DNA from: a virus
IMG/VR virus record: IMGVR_UViG_3300023235_000098
Span: 1 to 29,374 of that record
Direction: 5' to 3' (one strand)
DNA length: 29,374 nt
This document shows positions 20,228 to 28,304 of the stretch, piece by piece. The position numbers were made by a program, and so were the translations under genes. The stretch's first letter is position 1. Each line of letters starts with the position of its first letter. Below the pieces are notes generated by a model that saw only the letters and a list, made by a program, of their open reading frames with translations, ran no database searches and had not been told where the DNA came from.

Positions 20228-22717
20228 CTAGACAAAGAAGTCCTCCAGACTAGCTGTCTTCTCAGTAGACCAACCAATAGAATTAAGTATAAAACTCATA
20301 GGGTCTACAAATGTTTTTTGAAACATAATATCATAGTCAATATATTCTTGTAGTTTAAATTCACTTGGTAGTTTTGTGACATAACTTATTACATCAAACT
20401 TAAATGGGTTTGCTTCTACTAGTTTTAGAAATTTAATCTTATCACCTTCTTGTATCAATGGATATTTTCTATGTAGTTTAAATTGTTTTAATTGTTCATT
20501 ATATATCAAAGCACCTTTAACATGAATAGGTGTTCCTTTAATAAAGATATTACTACCATGTTTATATTTAACTAGATTATTACAAGACCTAGGAAAAGAT
20601 ATTTGTTCAGCTGTCATTTGATAAAACTCTGTTTTAAAATTAGCAATAAACTTTTGTAAAGTTTCTTCATCTTCTGTCATTATAAGTTTAATTGCTTGTC
20701 TAATATTCCCTCTACAAACTTCAGGTGTTGATGACTTCACAGCTTCAATACCCATAATCTTTAACTTAGGTTCATCAAAAGTAATACCTTCTTCATCTAA
20801 TACATTTAACATATATCTTTTTTTAGCAGTCCATATACCTTTGTCAGCTATTACTTCTCTTTTCATAACCATTTTTTGTTTAATAGCATTTGTATATTCA
20901 GCAAGTTCATCAAAACATTTATCTATAAAAGGTTCAATTCTACTTTCAACAACTTTGTTTAAAAACTTTAATGTATCAGCTTTTGATTTATCTTTACAAG
21001 TCGCTTGTACTAGTTTGTCTAGTGTAAGATAGATTGAATCTGTATCTGACGCAACAATATAATCAACTTCATTTGTTGATTTTAAAATCTTATTCATATA
21101 CTCATTTACATTTTTTTGAATATAACGAATTACAAATTGACCAGCTGATGTTATAGCAGTTGCTTGTCTTACATCATAATATCTAAAGTATTGATTACCA
21201 ATAGCGCCATAAGCAGAGTTAAGAGCAATCTTCTTTGACCATTGTATGTTATGACAACGAGATATTTCTTTTAATAAAGTTTTATCTTTTGTCTTTTGAT
21301 ATTCTTGTTTTGCTTTAAACTCTAAAGTCTTAAACTTAACCCTATCATTGTACATACTTTCCATAAGTCTAGGTAAGAAACCAGGACTATCTACTTTAAA
21401 CTTAGCACCATTTGGTGTAATACAAGCGCCTTCAGCTTTTAAATGTGTTAACGGTGTCGCATTGTTTAACAATTTATCAACTGATATACCTGATGGTTCT
21501 ACTCCGATAATTTTTTCTGGTGAGATATTATATTGCATAATCAAGTGTGGATATAGTGAGTTAATATCAAATGATACAATCCAATTATGCATACCTGTAA
21601 TAGGGTCTTTTACATAAGCGCCTTCGTACTTATCGTCTTTAATATTATTTTCTTTAGGAGGAATCATAATATTTTCTTTTTTCAAATAATTGTAAATTAA
21701 CATATCCCACATTCTTACTTGTGAGAATACATCTGTATAATTTACTTTAGCTTCATACGCCATAGTTAAGACTAGTTCAATTAGTTTTAGTTTATCTTCT
21801 AACCCATCAACTATCTCAACATCTTGTATATTGTAATCTATAAATGATTGAAAGTCTTTTGTATACCATTCTCTAAATGTATCATAAGGCATTTCATCTT
21901 TACCTTTACCAAGTTCTACTTTACCAATATAGTCAAGTTTATAACTTTCTGGCTTTGTTGGAATAAACTTTTTGTATAGGTCCAGATAATCTAACATAGC
22001 GATACCAAAAATATTATAGTGAGTTTGTTCTCTACCTCTTACTACAATAGACTCTTTCTCAACTAAATTCCATGGACTAAATTTCTTTAATACTTTTTCA
22101 TCTACTATATTTCTTATTCTATTAAACATATATGGAATATCAAAAAACTTTGTATTCCAACCAGTAATAACATCAGGATAGTTTTTGGTCCAGAATTTCA
22201 TAAACTCCATAACCAAACTCTTTTCATTCTTACATTTAATATAAGTCACATCTGGTCTATCAGTTTTAAAGTCACCAATACCCCAAGTTATAATTTGTTT
22301 ATTAGATTGATTTTTAACTGTGATTGCTAATAGTTCTTCTACTGGGTTATCTATATCAGGAAAACCATTTTCAGCAGTACATTCTATATCAACTGTAAAT
22401 ATTTTAATTGCATCTTTATCAAACTTCATGTCTTCTGGATATTCGTTAGCAATCCATTGATACTGATACCGATCCATTCCATACAATGGTGAGTTATCTG
22501 TATCATAACTTCTTTTAAATTCTCTTGCTTTTGATATACTAGGAAATTGAATTGGTCTTAACGATTGTCCATGTAATGTTTTAAATTCTGAATCTTCTTG
22601 TGTAATACCATATAGAGTTGGTGAAAAGTCTAATTTATTTTTATACTCTTTACCCTCGTGTATACCACGAACAAGTAATTTGCCTCTATGTTCAATAACG
22701 CTTTTATAAAAATTCAC
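20228..22717 (-). CDS. 43: DNA polymerase, family B, T4 gp43-like
   Basis: 829 residues (T4 gp43 is 898), starting at GTG 22717 after AGAGGA. Exonuclease motif Exo I is FTVDIECT (107-114, Asp110/Glu112), Exo II GWNTKFFDIPY (186-196) and Exo III around YNIQDVEIVDGL (295-306). Polymerase motif A is SFDINSLYP (382-390), motif B KKIALNSAYGAIGN (495-508) and motif C ASDTDSIYL (556-564). Both proofreading and polymerase sites are intact. The C-terminus TASLEDFFV resembles the clamp-binding tail that docks gp43 on gp45. It is the fork polymerase. Unlike in T4 it is separated from RegA by five auxiliary genes. It overlaps the Mom-like gene by 14 bp. Confidence 0.96.
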   Translation of the reverse strand: MNFYKSVIEHRGKLLVRGIHEGKEYKNKLDFSPTLYGITQEDSEFKTLHGQSLRPIQFPSISKAREFKRSYDTDNSPLYGMDRYQYQWIANEYPEDMKFDKDAIKIFTVDIECTAENGFPDIDNPVEELLAITVKNQSNKQIITWGIGDFKTDRPDVTYIKCKNEKSLVMEFMKFWTKNYPDVITGWNTKFFDIPYMFNRIRNIVDEKVLKKFSPWNLVEKESIVVRGREQTHYNIFGIAMLDYLDLYKKFIPTKPESYKLDYIGKVELGKGKDEMPYDTFREWYTKDFQSFIDYNIQDVEIVDGLEDKLKLIELVLTMAYEAKVNYTDVFSQVRMWDMLIYNYLKKENIMIPPKENNIKDDKYEGAYVKDPITGMHNWIVSFDINSLYPHLIMQYNISPEKIIGVEPSGISVDKLLNNATPLTHLKAEGACITPNGAKFKVDSPGFLPRLMESMYNDRVKFKTLEFKAKQEYQKTKDKTLLKEISRCHNIQWSKKIALNSAYGAIGNQYFRYYDVRQATAITSAGQFVIRYIQKNVNEYMNKILKSTNEVDYIVASDTDSIYLTLDKLVQATCKDKSKADTLKFLNKVVESRIEPFIDKCFDELAEYTNAIKQKMVMKREVIADKGIWTAKKRYMLNVLDEEGITFDEPKLKIMGIEAVKSSTPEVCRGNIRQAIKLIMTEDEETLQKFIANFKTEFYQMTAEQISFPRSCNNLVKYKHGSNIFIKGTPIHVKGALIYNEQLKQFKLHRKYPLIQEGDKIKFLKLVEANPFKFDVISYVTKLPSEFKLQEYIDYDIMFQKTFVDPMSFILNSIGWSTEKTASLEDFFV

Positions 22718-23483
22718 TTAAGGTTCCTCTTTTAAACGATTCTACATTCTTCTTATTATACACATAATCCTTTGATAAGTCAAATGGTATTTTGGTCGTT
22801 GTTGTATAGTCTTTTTCGCCTGGTCTTTTTATCTTCCATACTAAATCTTTACCCTTTGGATAGTTAGTTGTCCATTCTGTTGTAGATTTTTTTAACCATC
22901 TTCTATATTTTTTAGTCATAGGATAAATGTATCTAAATTGTTTACCTTTAACTCTACTTAATTTTAATTCTATTAATTGTTGAGGATTTGGTCTCATACC
23001 TACTTTACGATTTTTAGTGTTAGGTATTATTCCTTGTAATGTTCTTGGGTGTATCTTCTCACCTGTTTCTGAAACATATGTATCTGTAAATGAGAAACCA
23101 CCATATAAAAAATTAGCAGCTTGATATACATAACCAGGTTTACCAACTAAACCATCTGCCCAAGTAAACAAATATTTTATAGTAGTGTTTTCTTTTAACC
23201 AAGATATTGCTGAAGATAGTAATTGCGATTCACTATTCCTAAGTAGTTTATCATCTAAGCACATCTTACCTATCTCGTAATAATCTTTTGTGTCTAGCTC
23301 TGGAAACAACTTTTGTATTGTATGTTTAGGTCTTGTACCCCAACCAAATGTAATCACACCAACTAACTCCTCATTATCAAAATAACCTAGATAGTGTTTT
23401 GTCAATCTAGGCATTACTGCTGAATAGTGTCTAGTAGAAACAAACTCTGCCGCAGTGTATTTGTTTACTATTTTTAATATCAT
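22704..23483 (-). CDS. Mom-like adenine-modification protein (GNAT-fold family)
   Basis: 259 residues from ATG 23483, which forms an ATGA overlap with thyX; a TTG at 23501 is a poorer choice. The sequence fits the Mom/adenine-modification pattern of phages as I remember it: TRHYSAVMP (17-25), YLGYFDNEELVGVITFGWG (31-49), YEIGKMCL (69-76), SESQLLSSAISWL (85-97), LFTWADG (105-111) and GYVYQAANFLYGG (117-129). Phage Mu Mom converts DNA adenine to an N6-carbamoylmethyl form that blocks restriction. The C-terminal 100 residues are basic and may bind DNA. Whether this homologue makes the same base is unknown; a generic GNAT acetyltransferase is the alternative. It sits between thyX and gene 43. Confidence 0.7.
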   Translation of the reverse strand: MILKIVNKYTAAEFVSTRHYSAVMPRLTKHYLGYFDNEELVGVITFGWGTRPKHTIQKLFPELDTKDYYEIGKMCLDDKLLRNSESQLLSSAISWLKENTTIKYLFTWADGLVGKPGYVYQAANFLYGGFSFTDTYVSETGEKIHPRTLQGIIPNTKNRKVGMRPNPQQLIELKLSRVKGKQFRYIYPMTKKYRRWLKKSTTEWTTNYPKGKDLVWKIKRPGEKDYTTTTKIPFDLSKDYVYNKKNVESFKRGTLSEFL

Positions 23484-24109
23484 ATTGTTAAATATTTCCA
23501 ACTATACGGAAACTCTTTATCACAGATTTTATACATCTCGTCTGCAACATCTCTGGTTTCTTTTTGTGTATCTGGTTTACATCTTAAATTACATACCCTA
23601 GAAAATGCGTATAATGTTCCTGACCAATACCATTCTGTCATCATTGATTGTGGTAATACCATTCGTGCTTGTTCTGGCGCCACACCTTTTGTTAACAAAG
23701 TATTATAAAGTATTAGACAACTCTCCATCGCTGTTTCCATATTATGATTGATTGTTTGGTCTAGTTTTATCTCACCATCACTACCTTGTTTAGAGTTCTT
23801 TGGTCGTCCTCTCCATGTTTCTGGTTTATATAGTTCTGGTGGAAAGTCAACATAACGCCTACTGACTTCATTCCAAGCTAATCCTACTTGATGTTTAACT
23901 AATTGTCTTGCGACAAAGATTGGTGCTTTAATTCTAAATTGTAAACTTGCGTGAGCAAAAGGTGACCAATGATTATGTTCTGCTAGATACTTAATAAGTT
24001 TCTCATCAGAAAAATCAAAACTTGCTTTAGTCTTTGAATAACTTACTCTAGCAGCATTTACTACTGTCAAGTCATTCCCCATTTTATCTACTAGTTCAAC
24101 TTTTATCAT
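23480..24109 (-). CDS. thyX: Flavin-dependent thymidylate synthase
   Basis: 209 residues, within the usual ThyX range. ThyX signature in phage-variant form: ARQLVKHQVGLAWNEVSRRY (67-86), with Lys72-His-Gln74 in place of the classical Arg-His-Arg and one extra residue before NE. HNHWSPFAHASLQFRIKAP (45-63) and the late EQARMVLP (about 145-152) are the other flavin/dUMP-binding segments. The segment WRGRPKNSKQGS is also typical of the phage form. The enzyme makes dTMP from dUMP with FAD, NADPH and methylene-tetrahydrofolate, supplying thymidine for an AT-rich genome. ATGA coupling to the Mom-like gene; the ribosome site is weak. Confidence 0.93.
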   Translation of the reverse strand: MIKVELVDKMGNDLTVVNAARVSYSKTKASFDFSDEKLIKYLAEHNHWSPFAHASLQFRIKAPIFVARQLVKHQVGLAWNEVSRRYVDFPPELYKPETWRGRPKNSKQGSDGEIKLDQTINHNMETAMESCLILYNTLLTKGVAPEQARMVLPQSMMTEWYWSGTLYAFSRVCNLRCKPDTQKETRDVADEMYKICDKEFPYSWKYLTI

Positions 24110-24111
24110 AA

Positions 24112-24450
24112 TTAAATTTTGTGATTATCCAATAAATGTACAACCAAACCATCGTGTTTCTTTTCTAATTGTATTTGACAAGCCAATCTACTTTGCATAC
24201 GATCATAACCTTTTTCGTATTCAATTAAATCTGTTTCAATAGAACCTTGATTAGGTTGACCTACAAGTAAAGTCCAGTTTCTATCTACTATTATATGACA
24301 AGTAGCACAAGCACAACAACCTGAACAATCTGCTGGTATCTCATCAATAGGATTAGTAGAGTAATCTCTAGCCGCCTCCATCAATGTCATACCTTCGTCA
24401 ACCTGGACAGGAATAATTTCCTCTCCTCTAATAAAATTAACAGTTATCAC
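24112..24450 (-). CDS. 2Fe-2S ferredoxin, adrenodoxin/ISC-type
   Basis: 112 residues, starting at GTG 24450 in a TAGTG overlap with the gene upstream. The cluster ligands are visible: Cys42, Cys48 and Cys51 in the segment DCSGCCACATCH (41-52), and Cys91 in LACQ. Two extra Cys (45 and 46) are unusual. The spacing C-x5-C-x2-C and the final LACQ identify the adrenodoxin/Isc ferredoxin type rather than the photosynthetic PetF type. It can carry single electrons to a reductase, desaturase or ribonucleotide/flavin enzyme; its place directly before thyX suggests a partner role in nucleotide metabolism (inference). Confidence 0.92.
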   Translation of the reverse strand: MITVNFIRGEEIIPVQVDEGMTLMEAARDYSTNPIDEIPADCSGCCACATCHIIVDRNWTLLVGQPNQGSIETDLIEYEKGYDRMQSRLACQIQLEKKHDGLVVHLLDNHKI

Positions 24451-24764
24451 TATAATTTTGGTACTGAGTTTTCTGTAATTAGACCTGGAGCTTTTATAAT
24501 ACTACTAGTATTTTGTTCGTAAGATTTTAAAATCTCATCTTTTGGTTCTTGTGTTGAAATAATGTTCTCTGGTTTAATTGTGACTGTATCACTCTTACTA
24601 TAAGGTGCATACAAAGTCATCATTAATTGAACAGGTTTTCCAGGGCCTTGTTGGTGTGGGATAATAACGAAAGCTTGTTTTAAACTTACGCCTTGGTCGT
24701 TCTCTCCTACTTTAGCGATTACATCTTCGCCAGTAGTCATTCTTACTATTTTCACTTCTTGCAT
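24450..24764 (-). CDS. Small Sm-like/conserved hypothetical phage protein
   Basis: 104 residues. The N-terminal VKIVRMTTGEDVIAKV followed by strand-rich sequence and a hydrophobic middle (AFVIIPHQQG, LMMTLYAPYS) recalls the small LSm-like beta-barrel proteins I remember from marine T4-like phages, though the match is weak. The C-terminal 30 residues are polar. AGGAG lies 8 bases before ATG. It is the first gene of the transcript from the promoter at 24786-24814 and is coupled to the ferredoxin gene. Function unknown; RNA binding would fit an Sm-like fold. Confidence 0.7.
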   Translation of the reverse strand: MQEVKIVRMTTGEDVIAKVGENDQGVSLKQAFVIIPHQQGPGKPVQLMMTLYAPYSKSDTVTIKPENIISTQEPKDEILKSYEQNTSSIIKAPGLITENSVPKL

Positions 24765-24785
24765 AATATCTCCTATTTGTGTTAT

Positions 24786-24814
24786 ACTATATCATAAGTT
24801 GACTTGTTTGTCAA
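24786..24814 (-). promoter_or_regulatory. sigma70-type early promoter before the Sm-like gene
   Basis: Minus strand TTGACA (24814-24809), 17-bp spacer, TATAGT (24791-24786), preceded by TATGA. It fills the gap after the ATP-grasp gene and precedes TAGGAGAT and ATG 24764, starting the ferredoxin-thyX-gene 43 transcript. Confidence 0.85.
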
Positions 24815-24817
24815 TGC

Positions 24818-26332
24818 TTATTTTTCGTCATTGTCTTCTTTATCTGGTTCAAAACCAACTCTTTTATCTTTACCTTTTTTGTCAATCGGTTTTAATCGTT
24901 TACTCAATACAAATGTTCTATTAGGGTTGACACTAATATTCATTAATCGCATTAAATCTCTATTTACAAGTAAGTCAGAACCTGATCTAGGTCTTTGGTC
25001 TAAACCAATCTCTATATCTTTATATGTAAAACCATTAAATGTTAAATCCATTAATATAGTTGGTCTTGTTTCTGATGGCTCATCTGTTGCATTTGATCTA
25101 AACACTTTACTTGTACCATGTCTAGGTTTACTAAATGTTTTACCATTGTATTTCCATTTAATAATCTTACCATCTTCTAAAATTTCATCTGCGTGTAAAG
25201 CACAAGCTGCTGAACCATTACCTGTGTCAAACTTAACTCTTACTTTACCTACTTCATCTAACTCAACTGTTTCTAACCAACCAGTTTCTATAAGTGATTG
25301 TCTATCCCAATGAGCTCTATCGGAAATATAATCTACTACATTGGCCATCATCTGTTCACCATCTATTCTACCAGCTGGTTCTGCGTCAGAATAATAATCT
25401 CTGTGTTGATAACCTTCATAATCAGCGCCTGATCCAGGACTACCATTAATCTCTAATAGATAAGGTTTTTTATTGTGTACAATATGATCTACACCTACCA
25501 TGTAAGCTCTGGATACTCTACTTGCTTTTAATACAAGTTCTCTTTCTTCATCACTTAATATATATGGTGACGCCTCTGCGCCTCTGTGTGTGTTTGATCT
25601 AAAGTCATAACTACTGTGAGTTCTTTTTGTACTAGCAAAAATTTTATTATCTATTACGAAAGTTCTTACATCAAAACTACTAGGCATATATTCTTGTATT
25701 AGAAGTTCGGCCTCTAGTTTCCACATGGCTTGTACAGTCGCCACCAAAGCTTCGTATGTATCAATCTTAATAACACCAACACCTTGTGTACCTGTAAGTG
25801 TTTTTAGAATTAATGGAAATTTACCACCAATCATATCTACACCACTTTTGATATTATTTTCGTTTGTAATGAATGCTGTTTTTGGAGTTGGTAAACCAAA
25901 TTTCTCAAATAGTAAAGCTGTTGTTAATTTATTATCACAAGTCAACATTGCTGCTCTTGTGTTTACCATAAACGCTTGTGAGTTTTGAAAAGATGATATT
26001 AAAGATAACCCAGCTTCATCTTCAAGTGCGCCACCTCTAGTTATACAAACTGTATCTCTACCTGTAAAAGTATGTTCAGCACCTTTGCCGTCATAGTTTG
26101 ATACAGTCAAAGTACCTTTGTCTTCATCTTTTGAAGTGATGATTGTAGTTTTAGTATTTACAATAATACATTCAATCTTTTTTTTCTTACATGCTTTTGT
26201 AATTAAATCAGCTGTTGTATTTTCTTTAGGGTCTTGTGAATCAGCTACTGTGACAATAGCTACTGTGATAGATTTATCTTTACGACCTATATCTGTTTCT
26301 GTTATATATTCTCTAAATTTAGGAACCAACAT
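24818..26332 (-). CDS. RimK-like ATP-grasp ligase fused to RimB-like aspartic protease domain
   Basis: 504 residues, two domains. Residues 22-345 are an ATP-grasp ligase of the RimK group: KFPLILKTLTGTQGVGV (171-187, Lys177), LIQEYMPSSFDVRTFVI (211-227), FRSNTHRGAEASPY (244-257; RimK FRSNxHRGG) and the metal site YLLEINGSPG (291-300). RimK adds glutamates to the C-terminus of ribosomal protein S6. Residues 350-485 look like the RimB/DUF-type retropepsin domain that trims such tails: VRVKFDTGNGSAACALHADEI (365-384 region, DTG at 369-371) and GSDLLVNRDLM (451-461). RimK and RimB are usually separate proteins. It begins with KFREYITE, like a capsid-targeting leader. It follows regA with no gap. 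The target could be S6, another host protein or a modified base. Confidence 0.87.
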   Translation of the reverse strand: MLVPKFREYITETDIGRKDKSITVAIVTVADSQDPKENTTADLITKACKKKKIECIIVNTKTTIITSKDEDKGTLTVSNYDGKGAEHTFTGRDTVCITRGGALEDEAGLSLISSFQNSQAFMVNTRAAMLTCDNKLTTALLFEKFGLPTPKTAFITNENNIKSGVDMIGGKFPLILKTLTGTQGVGVIKIDTYEALVATVQAMWKLEAELLIQEYMPSSFDVRTFVIDNKIFASTKRTHSSYDFRSNTHRGAEASPYILSDEERELVLKASRVSRAYMVGVDHIVHNKKPYLLEINGSPGSGADYEGYQHRDYYSDAEPAGRIDGEQMMANVVDYISDRAHWDRQSLIETGWLETVELDEVGKVRVKFDTGNGSAACALHADEILEDGKIIKWKYNGKTFSKPRHGTSKVFRSNATDEPSETRPTILMDLTFNGFTYKDIEIGLDQRPRSGSDLLVNRDLMRLMNISVNPNRTFVLSKRLKPIDKKGKDKRVGFEPDKEDNDEK

Positions 26333-26779
26333 TTATTCATTCTCTGGTTTTGTTTCTTCCTTAGTTTCTTCAACTTTTTTACCAATATTATATTTAGCAG
26401 ATAGTATCCATTCTTTTTTTTCTTTAAAAGGTAATACTTTTATTTGAGATAATGGTGCCTTATTTTCAGCTTGTGTTCCATTTACTATATCAATTAAATT
26501 CCAATCTTGTAATAAGATGGATATGGTATTTCGTCTTTGAATATCGTTTTCAGATAAAGTTGCTTTCTTACCGTCTAAAGCAAATAGTTCTTTAAAGTGT
26601 GTGATGTAATACTTACCTTGTTTGTGTAAGATATGACAAGATTGATATAGTGTTTTATCTTTTCTACTAGCGACACCAATTCGTGTCAATGTTTCTCTAA
26701 TTTTTAGGAAGTCGTCTGGTTGTTTGATAGTGACCTCTAACATACTGTCCACTGACCAATTTACAATTTCTTCATTCAT
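26333..26779 (-). CDS. regA: RegA translational repressor
   Basis: 148 residues (T4 RegA is 122). The core matches T4 RegA: MLEVTIKQPDDFLKIRETLTRIG (13-35), KDKTLYQSCHILHKQGKYYITHFKE (40-64) and the DIQRRNTISILLQDWNLI segment (79-96). RegA binds near the start codons of early phage mRNAs and represses their translation. The start at 26779 makes an ATGA overlap with gene 62 and has GGTGGGAG upstream; Met13 would give the T4-like length and is the alternative. The extra C-terminal tail is Lys/Glu-rich. Its place after genes 45-44-62 is the same as in T4. Confidence 0.93.
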   Translation of the reverse strand: MNEEIVNWSVDSMLEVTIKQPDDFLKIRETLTRIGVASRKDKTLYQSCHILHKQGKYYITHFKELFALDGKKATLSENDIQRRNTISILLQDWNLIDIVNGTQAENKAPLSQIKVLPFKEKKEWILSAKYNIGKKVEETKEETKPENE

Positions 26780-27168
26780 TTTGTTCTCCCACCTTTTAAT
26801 AAGGTACCTTTTATATGTTCAATTTGTTTATCAGTTAGTATGCTGAGAGCAGATTTGGCTTTCTCATTGCTATATCCATAATACTCTTTTACATACTCTA
26901 AATTCTTCAACTTGGCTTGTGATAACCACTTGCCACCAAATCGCTTCTTTTTTCTAATACTATTTATGTAAAAATTAAACTGGACATTCTTCTCTAAAAA
27001 GTGATAGCCATTCATTTCATTCGCTTGAGCTATACAGTCGTAGTGCATGGAAAGACACTTGTTTATTACAAAAGGAGGGTATTTCTTCTCCCATGTAAGG
27101 TCATCTGTGTCTAGTAATTTTTCCTTAGTGAAATTAATTGCATTAAGATAGTCTGATAATTGATACAT
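26776..27168 (-). CDS. 62: Clamp loader small subunit, T4 gp62-like
   Basis: 130 residues, shorter than T4 gp62 (187). The pattern PFVINKCLSMHYDCIAQANEMN (32-53), a stretch of hydrophobic residues with HFLEKNVQFNFYINSIRKKKRF (56-77) and KWLSQA is typical of the marine-phage gp62 family. With gp44 it forms the ATP-driven loader of the gp45 clamp. Position between gene 44 and regA is as in T4. The ATGA overlap couples it to regA. The C-terminal domain appears reduced relative to T4. Confidence 0.88.
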   Translation of the reverse strand: MYQLSDYLNAINFTKEKLLDTDDLTWEKKYPPFVINKCLSMHYDCIAQANEMNGYHFLEKNVQFNFYINSIRKKKRFGGKWLSQAKLKNLEYVKEYYGYSNEKAKSALSILTDKQIEHIKGTLLKGGRTK

Positions 27169-27185
27169 AATATAAACTTGACTTT

Positions 27186-27341
27186 CTATTTTTTTCTATT
27201 GTGTCTATTGTGACCTTTGTGACTACCCATGTAATACTCGCTTGGTTCATAATTCCAAACTTTGCCATGATGTCCTCTGATGTCAGCCCAAAACATTCTT
27301 AATTTTACTATAATTTTTCTATATAAAGTTCTTTTCGCCAT
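27186..27341 (-). CDS. 51-aa basic protein between genes 44 and 62
   Basis: 51 residues from ATG 27341 to TAG 27186. A basic N-terminus (MAKRTLYRKIIVKLRMFW) is followed by aromatic residues and a His/Arg/Gly-rich tail (GSHKGHNRHNRKK), suggesting nucleic-acid contact. AAGAGA lies before the ATG, 9 bp after the gene 44 stop. It fills what would otherwise be a 180-bp gap inside a compact replication operon, with biased, protein-like codon content. No family recognised. Confidence 0.75.
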   Translation of the reverse strand: MAKRTLYRKIIVKLRMFWADIRGHHGKVWNYEPSEYYMGSHKGHNRHNRKK

Positions 27342-27350
27342 TCTATTCTC

Positions 27351-28304
27351 TTATTTAAATTTACAACTTGCCATTATTTCTGTTAGACAAGCAATCATAT
27401 TTATTTCTTGATCAGCAACAAACGCAGATTTATATTGGTATCCAGCCAAAATAAGTATGGATTGAGGAACAGATTTAGAATCTAAACTTGTATAAAGAAG
27501 TTCGTATATGGTTCTAAACAAATGAGAAGGTTCTTTATCTAAATTTTGAACAACCCATTTTCTCATATCGTTGAATCTCTTATCTTTTAAAGACGCTACA
27601 AGTTCTTTTGTATTAACTTCTGATAAATTAAACAATATACCACTATCAATTTTACCCCTTACAGAGTATCTTTGTAGTTCGTTTATTGTTCTTCTAAAGT
27701 CAGGATAATACTTTTGAATCAACTCTGCTAAGACATTCTTATCAAACTCTATATCTTCACCCTTTAAAACGCCTTCCATGCGCTTCATAAACGCCACAGC
27801 AGTCTTTTTGACTTGACCATTGTTGATCTTAAAGTCAATTACTGTACAACGACTATGTAGGGCTGGTATGATTTTATTCTTATAATTACAAGTAAATATA
27901 AATCTACAATTCTTATAAAAGGTTTCAATGAAGTTTCTTAACGCTGGTTGAACACTATCAGCATTCATATAATCAGCCTCGTCTATTATAACAACTTTAT
28001 GATTAGCGTCTTCAGTAAGAGAAACAGTAGAGGCAAAGTTTTTAATTTTACTTCTAACTGTATCAATTTGTCTACCTTCATCGGAACCATTAATGATGAT
28101 ATAATCAGCACCTAGTTCTTCACATAAAGCTCTAGCGACAGTAGTCTTACCTGTTCCAGCGCTTCCTGATAAAAGTAGATTTGGTATTTCTTTTTGTTTT
28201 AGAAATTGAGTAAATGTATTCTTTAAGTCTTCAGTTAATATACAATCTTCAATTCGTTTTGGTCTATACGCTTCTGTCCAAAGGAAGTCTTTTGTTTTTT
28301 CCAC
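27351..28304 (-). CDS. 44: Clamp loader ATPase subunit, T4 gp44-like
   Basis: 317 residues (T4 gp44 is 319), starting at GTG 28304 after AGAGGTGA. AAA+ motifs: Walker A LLLSGSAGTGKTT (43-55, Lys53), Walker B VVIIDEADYM (104-113), sensor 1 FIFTCNYKN (135-143) and the SRC arginine finger motif LHSRC (149-153). The opening LWTEAYRPKRIEDCIL (8-23) is the classic loader N-terminus. Together with gp62 it opens and loads the gp45 clamp at primer ends. It lies between the clamp gene and gene 62, as in T4. Confidence 0.95.
   Translation of the reverse strand: MEKTKDFLWTEAYRPKRIEDCILTEDLKNTFTQFLKQKEIPNLLLSGSAGTGKTTVARALCEELGADYIIINGSDEGRQIDTVRSKIKNFASTVSLTEDANHKVVIIDEADYMNADSVQPALRNFIETFYKNCRFIFTCNYKNKIIPALHSRCTVIDFKINNGQVKKTAVAFMKRMEGVLKGEDIEFDKNVLAELIQKYYPDFRRTINELQRYSVRGKIDSGILFNLSEVNTKELVASLKDKRFNDMRKWVVQNLDKEPSHLFRTIYELLYTSLDSKSVPQSILILAGYQYKSAFVADQEINMIACLTEIMASCKFK

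Noticed and set aside
20089-20277. Longer 62-aa form of the small membrane protein beginning inside gene 43
   Set aside because: The extra N-terminal residues come from overlapping polymerase codons; ATG 20220 lies just after the polymerase stop.
22704-23501. Longer start of the Mom-like gene at 23501
   Set aside because: It would use TTG and overlap thyX by 22 bp; ATG 23483 gives an ATGA junction.
24804-25313. Plus-strand open frame of 169 codons
   Set aside because: Antisense to the ATP-grasp fusion, whose minus-strand product has clear family motifs; the plus-strand product has no recognisable domain. Long antisense frames are common where the codon bias avoids antisense stops.
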